Positions 1 through 8,690 are shown, numbered from the stretch's first letter. The stretch is 32,263 nt of DNA from a virus (IMGVR_UViG_3300046461_000092:1-32263); one strand, 5' to 3'. Notes: generated by a model from the letters alone, not told the origin. A program made the numbers and translations.

Positions 1-1191
1 AGCTATAGCGGGTCCGTGCTCTCGCGAAGGCACCAGCTCAGTCATGCCGGTGTACTCAACCAAGAACTTGTCTGGTGGATCCGGATTATCTATCGATATG
101 GCCGACGGTTCAGCGCTGTACAAGTAACTGATGGCCTGCACCTTTTGAGGAGACACATCTCCACTAAATTTAAACGCCGGTGGCGGATTAGGGTTCTCTG
201 CTGGAGTCTGAAATGGAGAGCTTATATTATGGGGATCGCCGCCGCCGGACACCCAATTGTCATTTTCGTTTTCATACCAATTAGACCTCGAGCGATACTT
301 TCCTCCACCATTCAAAGTTGTCAGCAAGTCTTTCATCGGCAAGCCTGGATCATCATTGACTAGCTTCTCACTTGTCAACGGATTCCCTGTATCACCGATC
401 ATGTCTACGATGGTATTGTTGGTGTGGCAGTACCCCTGCGTACCCTGAACAAAAGTAAGAGGAATACCGACCCTAACATCGCCAAGGTCTGGCCCATAAT
501 TTCTGTCGTACCACCTGAATAAGAATAAAACGTAATATCCACCGCTAACGATATTCTGAAACGGATCTAATCGCCAGGGAGGATCGATGCCATTTTCAGA
601 GTCTGATATGTCATCGAGGTTAGGATCAACCTGAATGGTGTAAATCGGATTGCCGTTGCCGTCGTTGGTACCTTCTACTGGATCACCAATAGTGATGCCA
701 TCGATTCCCTGATTGTTGGGCGGATTAGCAAGAATGATGTAAGTATCTTGGCCGCGATCGTTCGGGTCGGTGAAACGTATTTCGTCAATGAGCTCACTGT
801 CGAGCGAGTTGCCATCATCTGGCGTATTCAAATAGCGAACGATGTGGGTCTTTTCGTGAGTTATAAAAAAGGGTGGTGCCTCTGGTGGCTGATTGACTGT
901 TCGGCTGTCTGGAGCAAAGAAACTCTCCTGACCTCTGTCAGGACCATCAAGAACGCGCAGCCGGTCAACGCGTTCAACCTTCAATCCATCCTTCTGTCCA
1001 GTCTCGTCGGTTCCGTCACCGGTGATGGTTGCGACATGAACATCGCGATCACCTTGTGCGGTGTTGTTGATGGTGTATTGAGATTCCCAACCGCGATCAA
1101 AATCGTCCTTGAAAGTTATCTGGACGATGACGGGAACGTCAACCCCGTCAATGCGCTTACGTTTGACAATACGAGAAACTTCTTCAGCCAT
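1..1191 (-). CDS. Large tail-tip-region protein, C-terminus cut by window edge
   Basis: An open frame of 397 codons runs from an ATG at 1191 to the left edge without a stop, so the C-terminus is missing. The ATG follows the TAA of the upstream gene (1194-1192) directly, as expected for translational coupling; no good Shine-Dalgarno is visible. The protein is acidic and rich in Asp, Asn, Gly and Pro, with many short beta-type segments and no signal peptide or membrane helix. I recognise no domain. The position after the tape measure, hub and a fibre-like gene suggests a receptor-binding or tail-tip protein, which is inference. Its codons look more AT-rich than those of the head genes, which hints at exchange of this end of the tail module. 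Confidence 0.75.
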   Translation of the reverse strand, partial: MAEEVSRIVKRKRIDGVDVPVIVQITFKDDFDRGWESQYTINNTAQGDRDVHVATITGDGTDETGQKDGLKVERVDRLRVLDGPDRGQESFFAPDSRTVNQPPEAPPFFITHEKTHIVRYLNTPDDGNSLDSELIDEIRFTDPNDRGQDTYIILANPPNNQGIDGITIGDPVEGTNDGNGNPIYTIQVDPNLDDISDSENGIDPPWRLDPFQNIVSGGYYVLFLFRWYDRNYGPDLGDVRVGIPLTFVQGTQGYCHTNNTIVDMIGDTGNPLTSEKLVNDDPGLPMKDLLTTLNGGGKYRSRSNWYENENDNWVSGGGDPHNISSPFQTPAENPNPPPAFKFSGDVSPQKVQAISYLYSAEPSAISIDNPDPPDKFLVEYTGMTELVPSREHGPAIA

Positions 1192-1890
1192 TTACAACAA
1201 GTCCATCAGGCCCCAAAGATCATATGCTGCCGCGCCGACTACTTCGATCTGCACAACAGCGCCTTGGATGGAGGTCGTAAGGCCATAGCCGGCGAGGCCA
1301 TTGATGGTCACGCCAGCTCCGGCCACGAAGGTCAAGCCGCCTGCGGCGCTCTGACGGAAAGCCAAACGATCGGCAGGACCGAACACGTTGCCGTTAAGAG
1401 TGATGACGCAGCCGCCAGCATTGGTGCAGCGGAGATACTTGTTCGTGTGCTGAGTCGTCGGCGTGAGCGTAGCGGTGGTGATTGTTCCGACGCCATCACC
1501 GTAACGAACAATAACCCTATAGACGTCATGGCCAGCGGATTGAGCAGCCTCGTCGAATGTGCCGGCGGAGGTGTGTGGATAGATGACGCAATAGAGAGTG
1601 CCCTGATAATAAAAGACGTCATTGACCAGATAACTAAGGCTCGGCTGCCAAACACCGCGAAGATGGTCCCCCATCACGTAGGCATTAGCCGGGCCAATGT
1701 CTAAGGAGATAGTAGACGCGTCTGAGAAATGGAGAGTTTGAACCGACCCGGCCAGCGTCCAGCTTGTTATGCTGCCGGCGCTGCCAGTCCCTTCGAGACT
1801 CAATAACCGGCCGTTCAAATCGTCCATGTTGCCGTCGCCCTCGGCGGCGGTCAAATTGCGGGACAGATCGCGTCGAAAAGTTAAGGCCAT
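1192..1890 (-). CDS. Tail fibre-like protein with a carbohydrate-module-like segment
   Basis: A 232-residue protein. The N-terminus (about residues 1-29) carries the Arg-Asn-Leu-Thr-Ala-Ala-Glu plus Leu-Asn-Gly pattern that often opens phage tail fibre proteins. Residues about 79-108 (GVWQPSLSY ... VFYYQGTLY ... HTS) resemble the W/Y-rich beta modules found in chitin- or sugar-binding domains and many phage fibres. The last 50 residues (repeated G-A-G, ending in W-G-L-M) match a common fibre C-terminal beta pattern. It lies between a small unknown gene and the large left-edge gene, after the tail hub, so a tip or fibre role fits. The exact ligand cannot be predicted. The AT-rich bases before the ATG give only a weak ribosome binding site (GAGAA). 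Confidence 0.7.
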   Translation of the reverse strand: MALTFRRDLSRNLTAAEGDGNMDDLNGRLLSLEGTGSAGSITSWTLAGSVQTLHFSDASTISLDIGPANAYVMGDHLRGVWQPSLSYLVNDVFYYQGTLYCVIYPHTSAGTFDEAAQSAGHDVYRVIVRYGDGVGTITTATLTPTTQHTNKYLRCTNAGGCVITLNGNVFGPADRLAFRQSAAGGLTFVAGAGVTINGLAGYGLTTSIQGAVVQIEVVGAAAYDLWGLMDLL

Positions 1891-1897
1891 TAGTTTC

Positions 1898-2188
1898 TCA
1901 CGGTGGTGGTGGCTCTAGAACTAACGGGTCAAGAATTAATGGGTCTTCGTTCGGCCCAAAGTAGTTGCCGCCATCGCCGGCTTTCTTCTTCTCCTTAGGC
2001 TTCTTAATGAAGTAGAACGATACATCCTGATTGAAATTGCCGGACCACGACGTCACGCTATCGCTGCCGATATCGATAACGATGTTCGACTGAGTAGTGG
2101 TGGGAGTTGCGCCAACGTCCGGCTGCTTCGGCGACGTGACCTGAGATACAACGAACGGGCGAACTATCAGCTCGAGAGCTGCTCTCAT
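1898..2188 (-). CDS. Small tail-region protein of unknown function
   Basis: A 96-residue protein whose ATG overlaps the TGA of the hub gene (ATGA, 2188-2185), a strong sign of coupled translation. The first 60 residues alternate polar and beta-prone segments. Then comes a short basic run (KKPKEKKK), an acidic stretch and a C-terminal PPPP. No domain is recognised. Position between a hub-like and a fibre-like gene suggests a minor tail-tip component or assembly factor. Confidence 0.65.
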   Translation of the reverse strand: MRAALELIVRPFVVSQVTSPKQPDVGATPTTTQSNIVIDIGSDSVTSWSGNFNQDVSFYFIKKPKEKKKAGDGGNYFGPNEDPLILDPLVLEPPPP

Positions 2189-4191
2189 GGCGGCGTAACA
2201 GGGGAGGCCGAAAGATTAATCTGCATAGGAACATTAAGCGGAGTCGTCACCACAGGAACATCGGCACTGAGATTGATGCTTCCGGCCGGCACAAGCTCAA
2301 GGTGAAATTTGTCGGTCTCGGCGTTCGTAAAGTAAGTCCTCGTGCCGCCGCCGGCCAGGTCGTCACTTCCAGTTTGAACTGTCGTTATGCCCGTCTGCCA
2401 CTCAGCTGCGACGACACATTCGGCCGCTGTTAACGCGCTGATGCCGGCGACCGCGTAGGGATTGATGGTATATCCTATATCGCTGGCGGCAGGCACTCCA
2501 GCTAAGCCGGGAATAATCGAGATGCTGTTTGTAATTTGATAATAAGTGTCGATGTAGTTGTCGATGTAGACGTTGGTGGTGCTTACCACTTCGACAACCG
2601 TGTCTGGAGTGCTGCCTGTTGGAACAATACCAACGGCCGGCATGATCTCGAACGTTCCGGTAGCAATCTCGCCATCGAAGCCAAAGCTGTAGCTGGTGAT
2701 TTTGCCTTCTACGAATCCGCCTGGAAGACGATAATCATTGACGCGAGCGCTCTTGCGAAGCGAAAGCTCAAGGGCCTTTTCGAACTGCACGGTGCCGCTG
2801 CATCTTGTAGCGCGTGACGCTTTCCTAATGGCGGCCCGGCCTACGGCCACCAAATAGCCAATAGCATAAGCGCCGCGATCGGTGAGGGCAAAGGCGTCCG
2901 ACGAGCTGTCGAGCGGAGGAGTGTCGCCACCACCGGCCGGATTGCCTGCGTCAGCATCGCTCGTCAAATCCTGAGTCGAAAGCTCGATTGTCTGAGTCAC
3001 TACGGTTGGGTCTGGCAGAATGACGATAGGTTGAAGATTAGGCGTGATAGTAAATGTCATAGTCTCCGCTGCCTTGGCGCCAGTGCCGCCGATGCTCAAC
3101 GAGAGACCGTAGTCAATCCTCCAGTTCGGGATCATGATCACGTTATAGCTAACGTGCATGGGGATTGCAGCCTGATCCCCCATTGTAGCGTCATCGATGC
3201 TGGCGTACGGGTCATAAGTCGAATAGCCGCCGCCCTCTTCTAATTGGTAAGCAACAAATGAAGAAGCCGGCACTAAGCCGGTCTGAGTTTTAACATTCGA
3301 GATGAAGCTGTGACCGCCTGCCGGGAATAACGTGTAACTCAGCGATGACGACATGACATCGCCGACGGTATGCGTCTTCGCACGATTCTCATAGGACCAT
3401 GTCTTTTGAACCGGCTGCTGAACGCCGATGTTCAGAACGTCGGTGCAAAAACCATTCGTGACGACATAGCCGCCGCCTATCGTGTCGCCCGTCTTCGGCC
3501 ACGAAGAAACGAGCGACTGACCGTTGAGAACCGCTTTCGATCCATTAGCATTAGGAACCTCGAACCCAACACCAGCACCAGCCACCTGCGTCCAGTTAGC
3601 GTGAGCAATCATCGTGACGCTGGTTAACGGTGGATCTCCAGATGATCCGCAAGTCAAATTATCGTAAAGGATATCGTCGAGCGTTATATCAACACTGCCA
3701 TCTTCGCCGTAGAGAATGTCGGTGATCGACATGGCATGAGTGACGCGGTCAACAAAATAAAGCGCGCTCTGACATTCAAGAACCGCCATTGGATCTGACC
3801 GCTTGTCAGGATCGACCCAGACGGCATCATATGGGGGAAGAGCCCGAAGCTCGGCAGCAAGGGTAGCTAATTGTTGATCGTAAGATGACGGCTTAGCGAT
3901 GAACATCAGCTCGACGGTCTCGCCGATGATGTTCTGAGGGATCCCGGTCAAGCGACCGCGAAAAACCTCTATGGCATCTCCGCTCCCGGTTCCGTAGGAA
4001 ACCGACGCCCAGATCGCGCCGTTGAGCAGGCCCCGATACGGATTCTTAATGACGATATCGAGGTTGTCGCAATCGCCCTCGTTGCCAGTTACCTTCCAGG
4101 AAATGAACTCCTCGTCAACGCGGAATTGCGATCCGTCGAACACTTCGAACTCACCGGACAGCCAAGCGAAGCCAAACTGCTTGACTGCCAT
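2185..4191 (-). CDS. Probable tail hub or baseplate protein
   Basis: A 668-residue protein, beta-rich and without membrane segments. The N-terminal 55 residues describe a short beta domain (FGFAWLSGEFEVFDG ... NLDIVIKNPYRG). The segment around residues 445-515, with an Arg-rich helix followed by LPGGFVEGKITSYSFGFDG and a G-T-F-E motif, resembles the C-terminal part of siphophage tail hub/tail-tip proteins that follow the tape measure gene. It begins one base after the stop of the preceding small tail gene and its TGA overlaps the next ATG. The position two genes after the tape measure is that of the distal tail/hub proteins in siphophages. The family assignment is by context and general pattern, not by a diagnostic motif. 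Confidence 0.65.
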   Translation of the reverse strand: MAVKQFGFAWLSGEFEVFDGSQFRVDEEFISWKVTGNEGDCDNLDIVIKNPYRGLLNGAIWASVSYGTGSGDAIEVFRGRLTGIPQNIIGETVELMFIAKPSSYDQQLATLAAELRALPPYDAVWVDPDKRSDPMAVLECQSALYFVDRVTHAMSITDILYGEDGSVDITLDDILYDNLTCGSSGDPPLTSVTMIAHANWTQVAGAGVGFEVPNANGSKAVLNGQSLVSSWPKTGDTIGGGYVVTNGFCTDVLNIGVQQPVQKTWSYENRAKTHTVGDVMSSSLSYTLFPAGGHSFISNVKTQTGLVPASSFVAYQLEEGGGYSTYDPYASIDDATMGDQAAIPMHVSYNVIMIPNWRIDYGLSLSIGGTGAKAAETMTFTITPNLQPIVILPDPTVVTQTIELSTQDLTSDADAGNPAGGGDTPPLDSSSDAFALTDRGAYAIGYLVAVGRAAIRKASRATRCSGTVQFEKALELSLRKSARVNDYRLPGGFVEGKITSYSFGFDGEIATGTFEIMPAVGIVPTGSTPDTVVEVVSTTNVYIDNYIDTYYQITNSISIIPGLAGVPAASDIGYTINPYAVAGISALTAAECVVAAEWQTGITTVQTGSDDLAGGGTRTYFTNAETDKFHLELVPAGSINLSADVPVVTTPLNVPMQINLSASPVTPP

Positions 4192-4192
4192 T

Positions 4193-4561
4193 TCAAAGCT
4201 GCCTCATCGTCAGCGACCAGCTGCTAACGCACCCCCACTCGTCACGCGACACGGTCCAGGAGTCTACCAGCATGTCCATAGAGACGGCGACGCCGTTGCC
4301 CAGACCTATGTCTGGAACCGATAGCACGTGGACCGGAGTGCCTTGCCAGACGCCGGTAAAGTCAGGAGCCTGAACATCGTCACAGGTTACCGTCGCGGTG
4401 AACTTTCGCATTTGCGTCGCAGTGAGATCGAGGAGCCTTCCGCTAGAGGCGCGTTGGAGCCCATTGGTGTTCGGCTCCGGCGCCAAGTCCATCGTAATAC
4501 CGCGCACGGAATAATCGCCCATCGGTATGCCGGTGATCTGGAGGAGAGTGTAGGTCGGCAT
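4193..4561 (-). CDS. Small distal-tail protein downstream of the tape measure
   Basis: A 122-residue protein. I chose the ATG at 4561 (MPTYTLLQITG) because it lies 4 bases after the TAA of the tape measure gene. The frame is open further upstream, but those codons read as tape-measure sequence in another frame. The protein looks like an all-beta fold with paired Cys and Trp near the C-terminus (W-G-C-V-S-S-W-S-L-T). Genes at this place in siphophages usually encode a distal tail or tail-tip adaptor. No family is recognised with confidence. Confidence 0.6.
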   Translation of the reverse strand: MPTYTLLQITGIPMGDYSVRGITMDLAPEPNTNGLQRASSGRLLDLTATQMRKFTATVTCDDVQAPDFTGVWQGTPVHVLSVPDIGLGNGVAVSMDMLVDSWTVSRDEWGCVSSWSLTMRQL

Positions 4562-4565
4562 TTGG

Positions 4566-6863
4566 TTAATACCAGGATGGCTTACGACCGGTAGACAGGA
4601 GGCGAGACTTGACGGCGTGCTTTCGCAAAGCGCTGGCCACGTCCTCGCTGGCATTCATAGCAAAAGACTGACCGTCGAGATGAAGATGAATCGGCTGCGA
4701 GGAGCTCACCGCTCCGCCCTCGGCGAATTGCGGCAGCGGTCCGGCCGCTAGCGCGCTCCTGAGACCATTGACGAGCCCGCCGAACTCGAAACGCTGTCCG
4801 AAGCCGCGCGGCAATTTCAATTGCCTGATCGCTTCCATAAACTCGACGCCATAATGCGCCACAACGCCTGCAGGCTGGACAAATTCGCCGCTCGATAACC
4901 GCGCCAGAATGCTGTCGCTGGTGGCCGAGCCAGGCCCGGTGACAAAGCCGCCGCGGGCGAAGCCGGCAGTGCCGGGCGTGAAACCCGGAGGCGTTATGTT
5001 GAGCTGTTGGCTGAAAATAGCTTGGACCTGACTCCAAATTGATTGGGCTGTTCCCACCAGCCCCTGTACGGCGCTTTCGAACGAACTAGAAATGCTGCTG
5101 AAATTGACAGGTGCAGCAAAAATTTGCTGCACGCTGGTCCACTGCGTCTCCGCCGTCTGTGGCAAAGTGCTCGTGGCCTGCTGGAATGCATTGGTTATAC
5201 CGCTGAAATCGGGCGGCTTTAATGAACTAAAGGCCGCGTCAATGCGCTGCTGCGCCGTCTGACCCAAATCACTGAAGGCCGCGTCAATGCGCTGCTGGGC
5301 GCTCTGACCGAAATTGGTCCCAAAATCGAGGCCGCCCTGGCCTCCTGTCTTTTTGAGCTGTTCGATTGCGTTCTGTATGATCTGAATAAGTTGATCGACG
5401 GCGGTTTGTATTTCCGAGGCGCTTGGCAGAAAGCCGCCCGGCCCGGTAATTCCGCCAACTTTCGGCGGTCCGGCAAATGCCGCGTCCAGACTTTTCTGCG
5501 CCGTTTGGACCTGTGTTACGGCAGCATCCAGCCCCGGCTTCATCGCCGGCGCGATCTGGCTGGCTGCCTGTCCGGCGGCGAGCGGCGCCTTGGTGAAGCT
5601 ATCGCCAAGCCCATCGCCAACGGTTTTAAATTTTGCGCCTGCTGTGGCTGCGGCGTCGCCGACCTGCTTGAAATTGTCAGGGAGCTTTGCCGTGGCCTGC
5701 GCGGCTGCCGCAGTCACGCCGGTTATCTTATTGAGGAAATCAACGAAAGCTTTAACGCCGGGAATATTATTAGCCGCCGCGTCGAGTTGTTTAATGAATT
5801 GTAGAAAGCTGTTGATCTGGTCGATTGAATCCTTAATGCCCTTGCGAATAGCGGCGAGTTGATCGATGAGAAATTGACTGAAGGTCGTTCCTGAAAGACC
5901 TTTAAATGCATTCTGCAGATCATTGACCAATCCCTGAAACTCGTCCTTGAAACTTTTGACGGCGCTGGTGTCGAAAGCCTTTTGCGCTTGCGGAGTGAAC
6001 TGGGCGAGACCTTGAACAACCTTGAGAATGTTCGGCGGCGCCAGGGCAATTTCTGCCCTGAATTGCTCTGCGCTCACCGTGCCCTTGCCGAGCGCAGTAG
6101 CAAGCAAACTTACGGCTCCGGCGTCCATTTCTTTGAGCGCATCGGCGGTCAGCTTGCCGCCGTTCTGCAGCGTGCTGAAAAATGCCGCAGCTGCCTTTTG
6201 CGCCTCTTCGTGCGTCGCTCCACCGGCGCGGATGATCTTGAACAAATTCTCAACCGCGGCAGCGGTGTCGTTGATGTTGCCAGCGATGCCTTTCGGCAGA
6301 TCGATTCCCTGCAGGGCAACGAATTTCACCGTGCTGCCGGTCTGCACGAACCTTTGGATTGCCGTGGTCGCAGCCTCGAATGCCGGCGCCAGGCCAGTGA
6401 CCGTGGTGTCGAGATCGGCCGCGCCTTGCTTGAGCGCGGCGAAGGCCTGGGCGCCCAAATCCTTCGAGCCGAAAAGGCCGGATAATTTTGCCTGCGTCCG
6501 CGCCGCGGCTTCCTCGGCATTGGCAAACGAGGCCACGAGCACGCCGCCGACCGCAGTCGCCAAGACGCCAACGCCTGCGGAGGCCAGCCGGGCGAAGCCG
6601 GCAAAATTTCCGAGTTCGATGCCGGCGGCTGCCAAAATGGGATGTAGAACGTGGATAGCTTCCGAAAAGCCGGCCGTCGCCTCTTTGGCGCTGTTGGCCG
6701 CCGGAGCAGCGGCCGCAAGACTCGTGGTGAATTGTTGCAACGGCGCCTGGTCGCCGATGCCCTGCAAGCTGCTGACCAGCGCCTCGCCCGACTTCTGAAC
6801 GTCGGCCAACTGCGATTTGATGGCGTCGGTGCCTTCCAGCGTGATCAGGATTTTGACGGCCAT
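4566..6863 (-). CDS. Tail tape measure protein
   Basis: A 765-residue protein, long, Ala/Gln-rich and mostly helical, as tape measure proteins are. Residues about 84-115 form a hydrophobic Gly/Ala/Val stretch like the membrane-active segment of many tape measures. The region around residues 631-676 (ARGGFVTGPGSATSDS then LSSGEFV ... FMEAIR) is the characteristic C-terminal motif of tape measure proteins of this group. A 15-residue unit is repeated in tandem near residues 515-545. It starts with ATG immediately after the TAG of the upstream gene. Its length would set a fairly short tail, on the order of 110-120 nm at about 1.5 Angstrom per residue. That rule is general knowledge, not measured here. 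Confidence 0.92.
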   Translation of the reverse strand: MAVKILITLEGTDAIKSQLADVQKSGEALVSSLQGIGDQAPLQQFTTSLAAAAPAANSAKEATAGFSEAIHVLHPILAAAGIELGNFAGFARLASAGVGVLATAVGGVLVASFANAEEAAARTQAKLSGLFGSKDLGAQAFAALKQGAADLDTTVTGLAPAFEAATTAIQRFVQTGSTVKFVALQGIDLPKGIAGNINDTAAAVENLFKIIRAGGATHEEAQKAAAAFFSTLQNGGKLTADALKEMDAGAVSLLATALGKGTVSAEQFRAEIALAPPNILKVVQGLAQFTPQAQKAFDTSAVKSFKDEFQGLVNDLQNAFKGLSGTTFSQFLIDQLAAIRKGIKDSIDQINSFLQFIKQLDAAANNIPGVKAFVDFLNKITGVTAAAAQATAKLPDNFKQVGDAAATAGAKFKTVGDGLGDSFTKAPLAAGQAASQIAPAMKPGLDAAVTQVQTAQKSLDAAFAGPPKVGGITGPGGFLPSASEIQTAVDQLIQIIQNAIEQLKKTGGQGGLDFGTNFGQSAQQRIDAAFSDLGQTAQQRIDAAFSSLKPPDFSGITNAFQQATSTLPQTAETQWTSVQQIFAAPVNFSSISSSFESAVQGLVGTAQSIWSQVQAIFSQQLNITPPGFTPGTAGFARGGFVTGPGSATSDSILARLSSGEFVQPAGVVAHYGVEFMEAIRQLKLPRGFGQRFEFGGLVNGLRSALAAGPLPQFAEGGAVSSSQPIHLHLDGQSFAMNASEDVASALRKHAVKSRLLSTGRKPSWY
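5230..5319. repeat. Two tandem 45-bp units inside the tape measure gene
   Basis: The 23 bases starting at 5230 recur exactly at 5275, and the following bases are also very similar, giving a 45-bp period. In the protein this is a duplicated 15-residue unit (AQQRIDAAFSDLGQT type). In-frame unit duplication is a known route by which tape measure length changes. Confidence 0.85.
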
Positions 6864-7505
6864 CTAGGGAGTCTCGTTTTGGATATAGAGGCCTTGCATC
6901 GCCTCGGTGGCGCGCTCGACGGCGTCCTGCACATCGAAGCGCTTTTCGATCGTAACGGAAGGCACGCCGACGAACAGCGGGATCAGGGTGACGGCGCTGC
7001 CACCGAGTTGTCCGCGCCGCAATCGCGCCTTGGTGACAAAACGGCCGAACGGTTGCGGGTTGAGCGATCCTGTGACTGGCGCGCCGAGCAATGGAGTTTT
7101 GCCCGGACGTTTCATCGTTACCAAGGGCCCGACGGTTTCGATATATTTTCTCGGACTCATCTGCCGCGTCGCGTCACCGGGCCATAACGGCACTGTCGGC
7201 AGCGGCAACCACAACAGCGGGTTGCCAAAGATGTGCTTACCTTCAGTAAATACGTCCTCGAAATTGACTTGGCTGTGCAGCCAAACTTCGGGCAGCAACG
7301 TGTTACCGGAGGCCGGAAAATTTTTGGCTCGCATTTCCCATTTGCGGCTGGCAAAACCCGCGGCGTGAATATTATTATTTGCTGCGTCAGCTGCCCTTTT
7401 GCCGACCGCTCGCATAGAAGCCGTGAGGCCTTTGGCCATCGTGCTCTCGGCTTCATTAGTCGCTTTGATGAACTGTCCGGAATCGGCCTTAAAGACAATT
7501 TTCAT
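6864..7505 (-). CDS. Minor tail protein upstream of the tape measure (DUF6441-like)
   Basis: A 213-residue protein beginning MKIVFKAD and containing an Ala/Asn-rich helix, then a Pro/Trp-rich centre (LLWLPLP, PLWPGD) and a C-terminal amphipathic helix (VQDAVERATEAMQ). The arrangement resembles DUF6441-type phage proteins often found just before tape measures. I am not certain of the family. The ATG overlaps the TGA of the chaperone extension frame (ATGA at 7505-7502), and the TAG touches the ATG of the tape measure. It could be a tail-initiation or tail-completion protein. Confidence 0.7.
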   Translation of the reverse strand: MKIVFKADSGQFIKATNEAESTMAKGLTASMRAVGKRAADAANNNIHAAGFASRKWEMRAKNFPASGNTLLPEVWLHSQVNFEDVFTEGKHIFGNPLLWLPLPTVPLWPGDATRQMSPRKYIETVGPLVTMKRPGKTPLLGAPVTGSLNPQPFGRFVTKARLRRGQLGGSAVTLIPLFVGVPSVTIEKRFDVQDAVERATEAMQGLYIQNETP

Positions 7506-7657
7506 TCGTCGTCAGCAGCCAAACGCTTGAGCGATTTTTCGATAGTGCGTTCGTTGGCGCGAAACGCGGTCACCATTTGCGCCAGCATCGATGCTCGCTC
7601 TGCGCGATACCGTCTGCCAGCCAAGTCGCAATATGCAAAGAATTGCCCGGGCGTCAT
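7502..7657 (-). CDS. Tail chaperone extension in the -1 frame (rcc01693-like)
   Basis: Read alone, an ATG at 7657 overlaps the TGA of the preceding chaperone gene (ATGA) and gives 51 residues (MTPGQFF ... LKRLAADDE) ending in an ATGA with the next gene. The frame is -1 relative to the upstream gene. It stays open well upstream, where it reads DFEFLVARGG and then EIWD directly before the ATG. W-x-M-T-P is the hallmark of rcc01693/Phage_TAC_6-like chaperones, so the Trp before the ATG argues that this domain is made as a frameshift extension, like lambda gpGT. Independent re-initiation at the ATG remains possible. Confidence 0.6.
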   Translation of the reverse strand: MTPGQFFAYCDLAGRRYRAERASMLAQMVTAFRANERTIEKSLKRLAADDE

Positions 7658-8163
7658 GTCCCAAATTTCTGCGGCTCGATGTCCGCCTCGGGCGACGAGG
7701 AATTCGAAGTCGGCTGCGATTGCATGCGATAAAGACGGTGTTTCATGCGTTCCAGTTTCGCCTCGCGGTCGCTCTGCTGCGGCGGTTCCATTATCTTGAA
7801 CGCGTCGTAAATCTTTTTGATTTTTTCGGCGAAAGGGCCGGCACCGCCGCCGAGCGTTGCCTTGACGATTGCGGCGATCAGATCGAGTTGGATGTCCATT
7901 GGCAGATCGGCCGCGGCTTGGCGCGCCTTCTCATCGTCCGGCATGCCATAACCGGCGGCGATGATGAGCGCCGCGGCTTGCGGCCCTTGACCGATAACGG
8001 CTTCCGCTGTCAGCCCGCCGCCGAGCAACCCGACCGCTGCCGGATAGTCTTTCAATAGATCGACGATAATGCGCAGCGGCAAGCCGCGCACTTTATGATC
8101 GACGCCGTTGATCGATACGATTTCGGTCGGCGGCGCAAGATCGAATAATCCCGCTGGTACCAT
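7654..8163 (-). CDS. Tail assembly chaperone (gpG-like)
   Basis: A 169-residue protein in the slot between the tail tube and tape measure genes, which is where siphophages encode the pre-tape-measure chaperone. It opens with a beta pair (TEIVSINGVDHKVRGL) followed by helices, as in GTA/HK97-like chaperones. The last 50 residues are hydrophilic and low in structure. An AGGA box lies 7 bases before the ATG at 8163. A canonically phased slippery heptamer (C CCT TTC) occurs about two thirds into the gene, and the -1 frame beyond it carries a second chaperone-like domain, so two products may be made. The chaperone probably coats the tape measure during tail assembly. Confidence 0.8.
   Translation of the reverse strand: MVPAGLFDLAPPTEIVSINGVDHKVRGLPLRIIVDLLKDYPAAVGLLGGGLTAEAVIGQGPQAAALIIAAGYGMPDDEKARQAAADLPMDIQLDLIAAIVKATLGGGAGPFAEKIKKIYDAFKIMEPPQQSDREAKLERMKHRLYRMQSQPTSNSSSPEADIEPQKFGT
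7831..7837 (-). promoter_or_regulatory. Candidate -1 ribosomal frameshift heptamer CCCTTTC
   Basis: On the minus strand the bases C CCT TTC lie in the X-XXY-YYZ phase of the chaperone frame (Gly-Pro-Phe codons). A -1 slip would re-pair fully as CCC TTT. It is the only heptamer of this form that I find between the middle of the gene and its stop. From here the -1 frame is open for about 110 codons to the TGA at 7502. No strong downstream pseudoknot was worked out. Confidence 0.4.
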
Positions 8164-8174
8164 GGCACGTCCTG

Positions 8175-8678
8175 CTATGCTGTCGGCTGCGCCTCAACGG
8201 TCCATACGCCATAGGAGCCGGCGTCGAGCAGCACTTCGGCATTGAGCGGTATGATTTGGAAATCGTCCGTGTCGGTGACGAGGCTCATATCGCCGCCTGG
8301 CTGCATTTGCACTTGGCCGGTGAACGTCATCAGGTTGCCAATCGCATTTGCGCCGGTGAATTCCAGCTTGCCCTTCAATTGCGTATTGGTCAGGCCGCCC
8401 ATGCTTGCGGTACCGGTCTCTGCCAATAAGAAAAGCGCCAAGTTGAACTCATTGATCTCGTCTAGGCTCATCTTGATGGTGGCATCCAATTGCGTGACGA
8501 CACTCAAATCCTTACTGCGGATTCCAGACATTGACTGGAAGTGATCTTTTTTGGTGACCGCCGGCGTATAGGTGAAATTAAAGCAATTGCCTAAGTGAGT
8601 CCGCGTTCCGCCGGTCGGTGTGAAATGCACGGATCCTTTCGGAATGGTGTAATTGCTGGTGCTGGGTGCGGTCGCCAT
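8175..8678 (-). CDS. Major tail tube protein
   Basis: A 167-residue protein with the start NYTIPKGSVHF and the L-G-N-C-x-x-F pattern typical of siphophage tail tube proteins. It is followed by alternating beta strands (TQLDATIKMSLDEINEFNLALFL), consistent with the tube/Hcp-like fold. A good AGGAG box precedes the ATG at 8678, suggesting strong translation of an abundant structural protein. It sits between the terminator gene and the tail chaperone gene, the standard order. About 600 bases of the neighbouring genes have weaker start signals. Confidence 0.85.
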   Translation of the reverse strand: MATAPSTSNYTIPKGSVHFTPTGGTRTHLGNCFNFTYTPAVTKKDHFQSMSGIRSKDLSVVTQLDATIKMSLDEINEFNLALFLLAETGTASMGGLTNTQLKGKLEFTGANAIGNLMTFTGQVQMQPGGDMSLVTDTDDFQIIPLNAEVLLDAGSYGVWTVEAQPTA

Positions 8679-8690
8679 TTGTCAGTTCTC

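Noticed and set aside
748-1704. A 318-codon plus-strand frame at the left end
   Set aside because: The opposite strand is covered by two coupled minus-strand genes (1-1191 and 1192-1890) with fibre-like sequence.
6022-6798. A 258-codon plus-strand frame inside the tape measure
   Set aside because: It is antisense to the tape measure with Ala/Ser/Pro-rich composition and no start signal.
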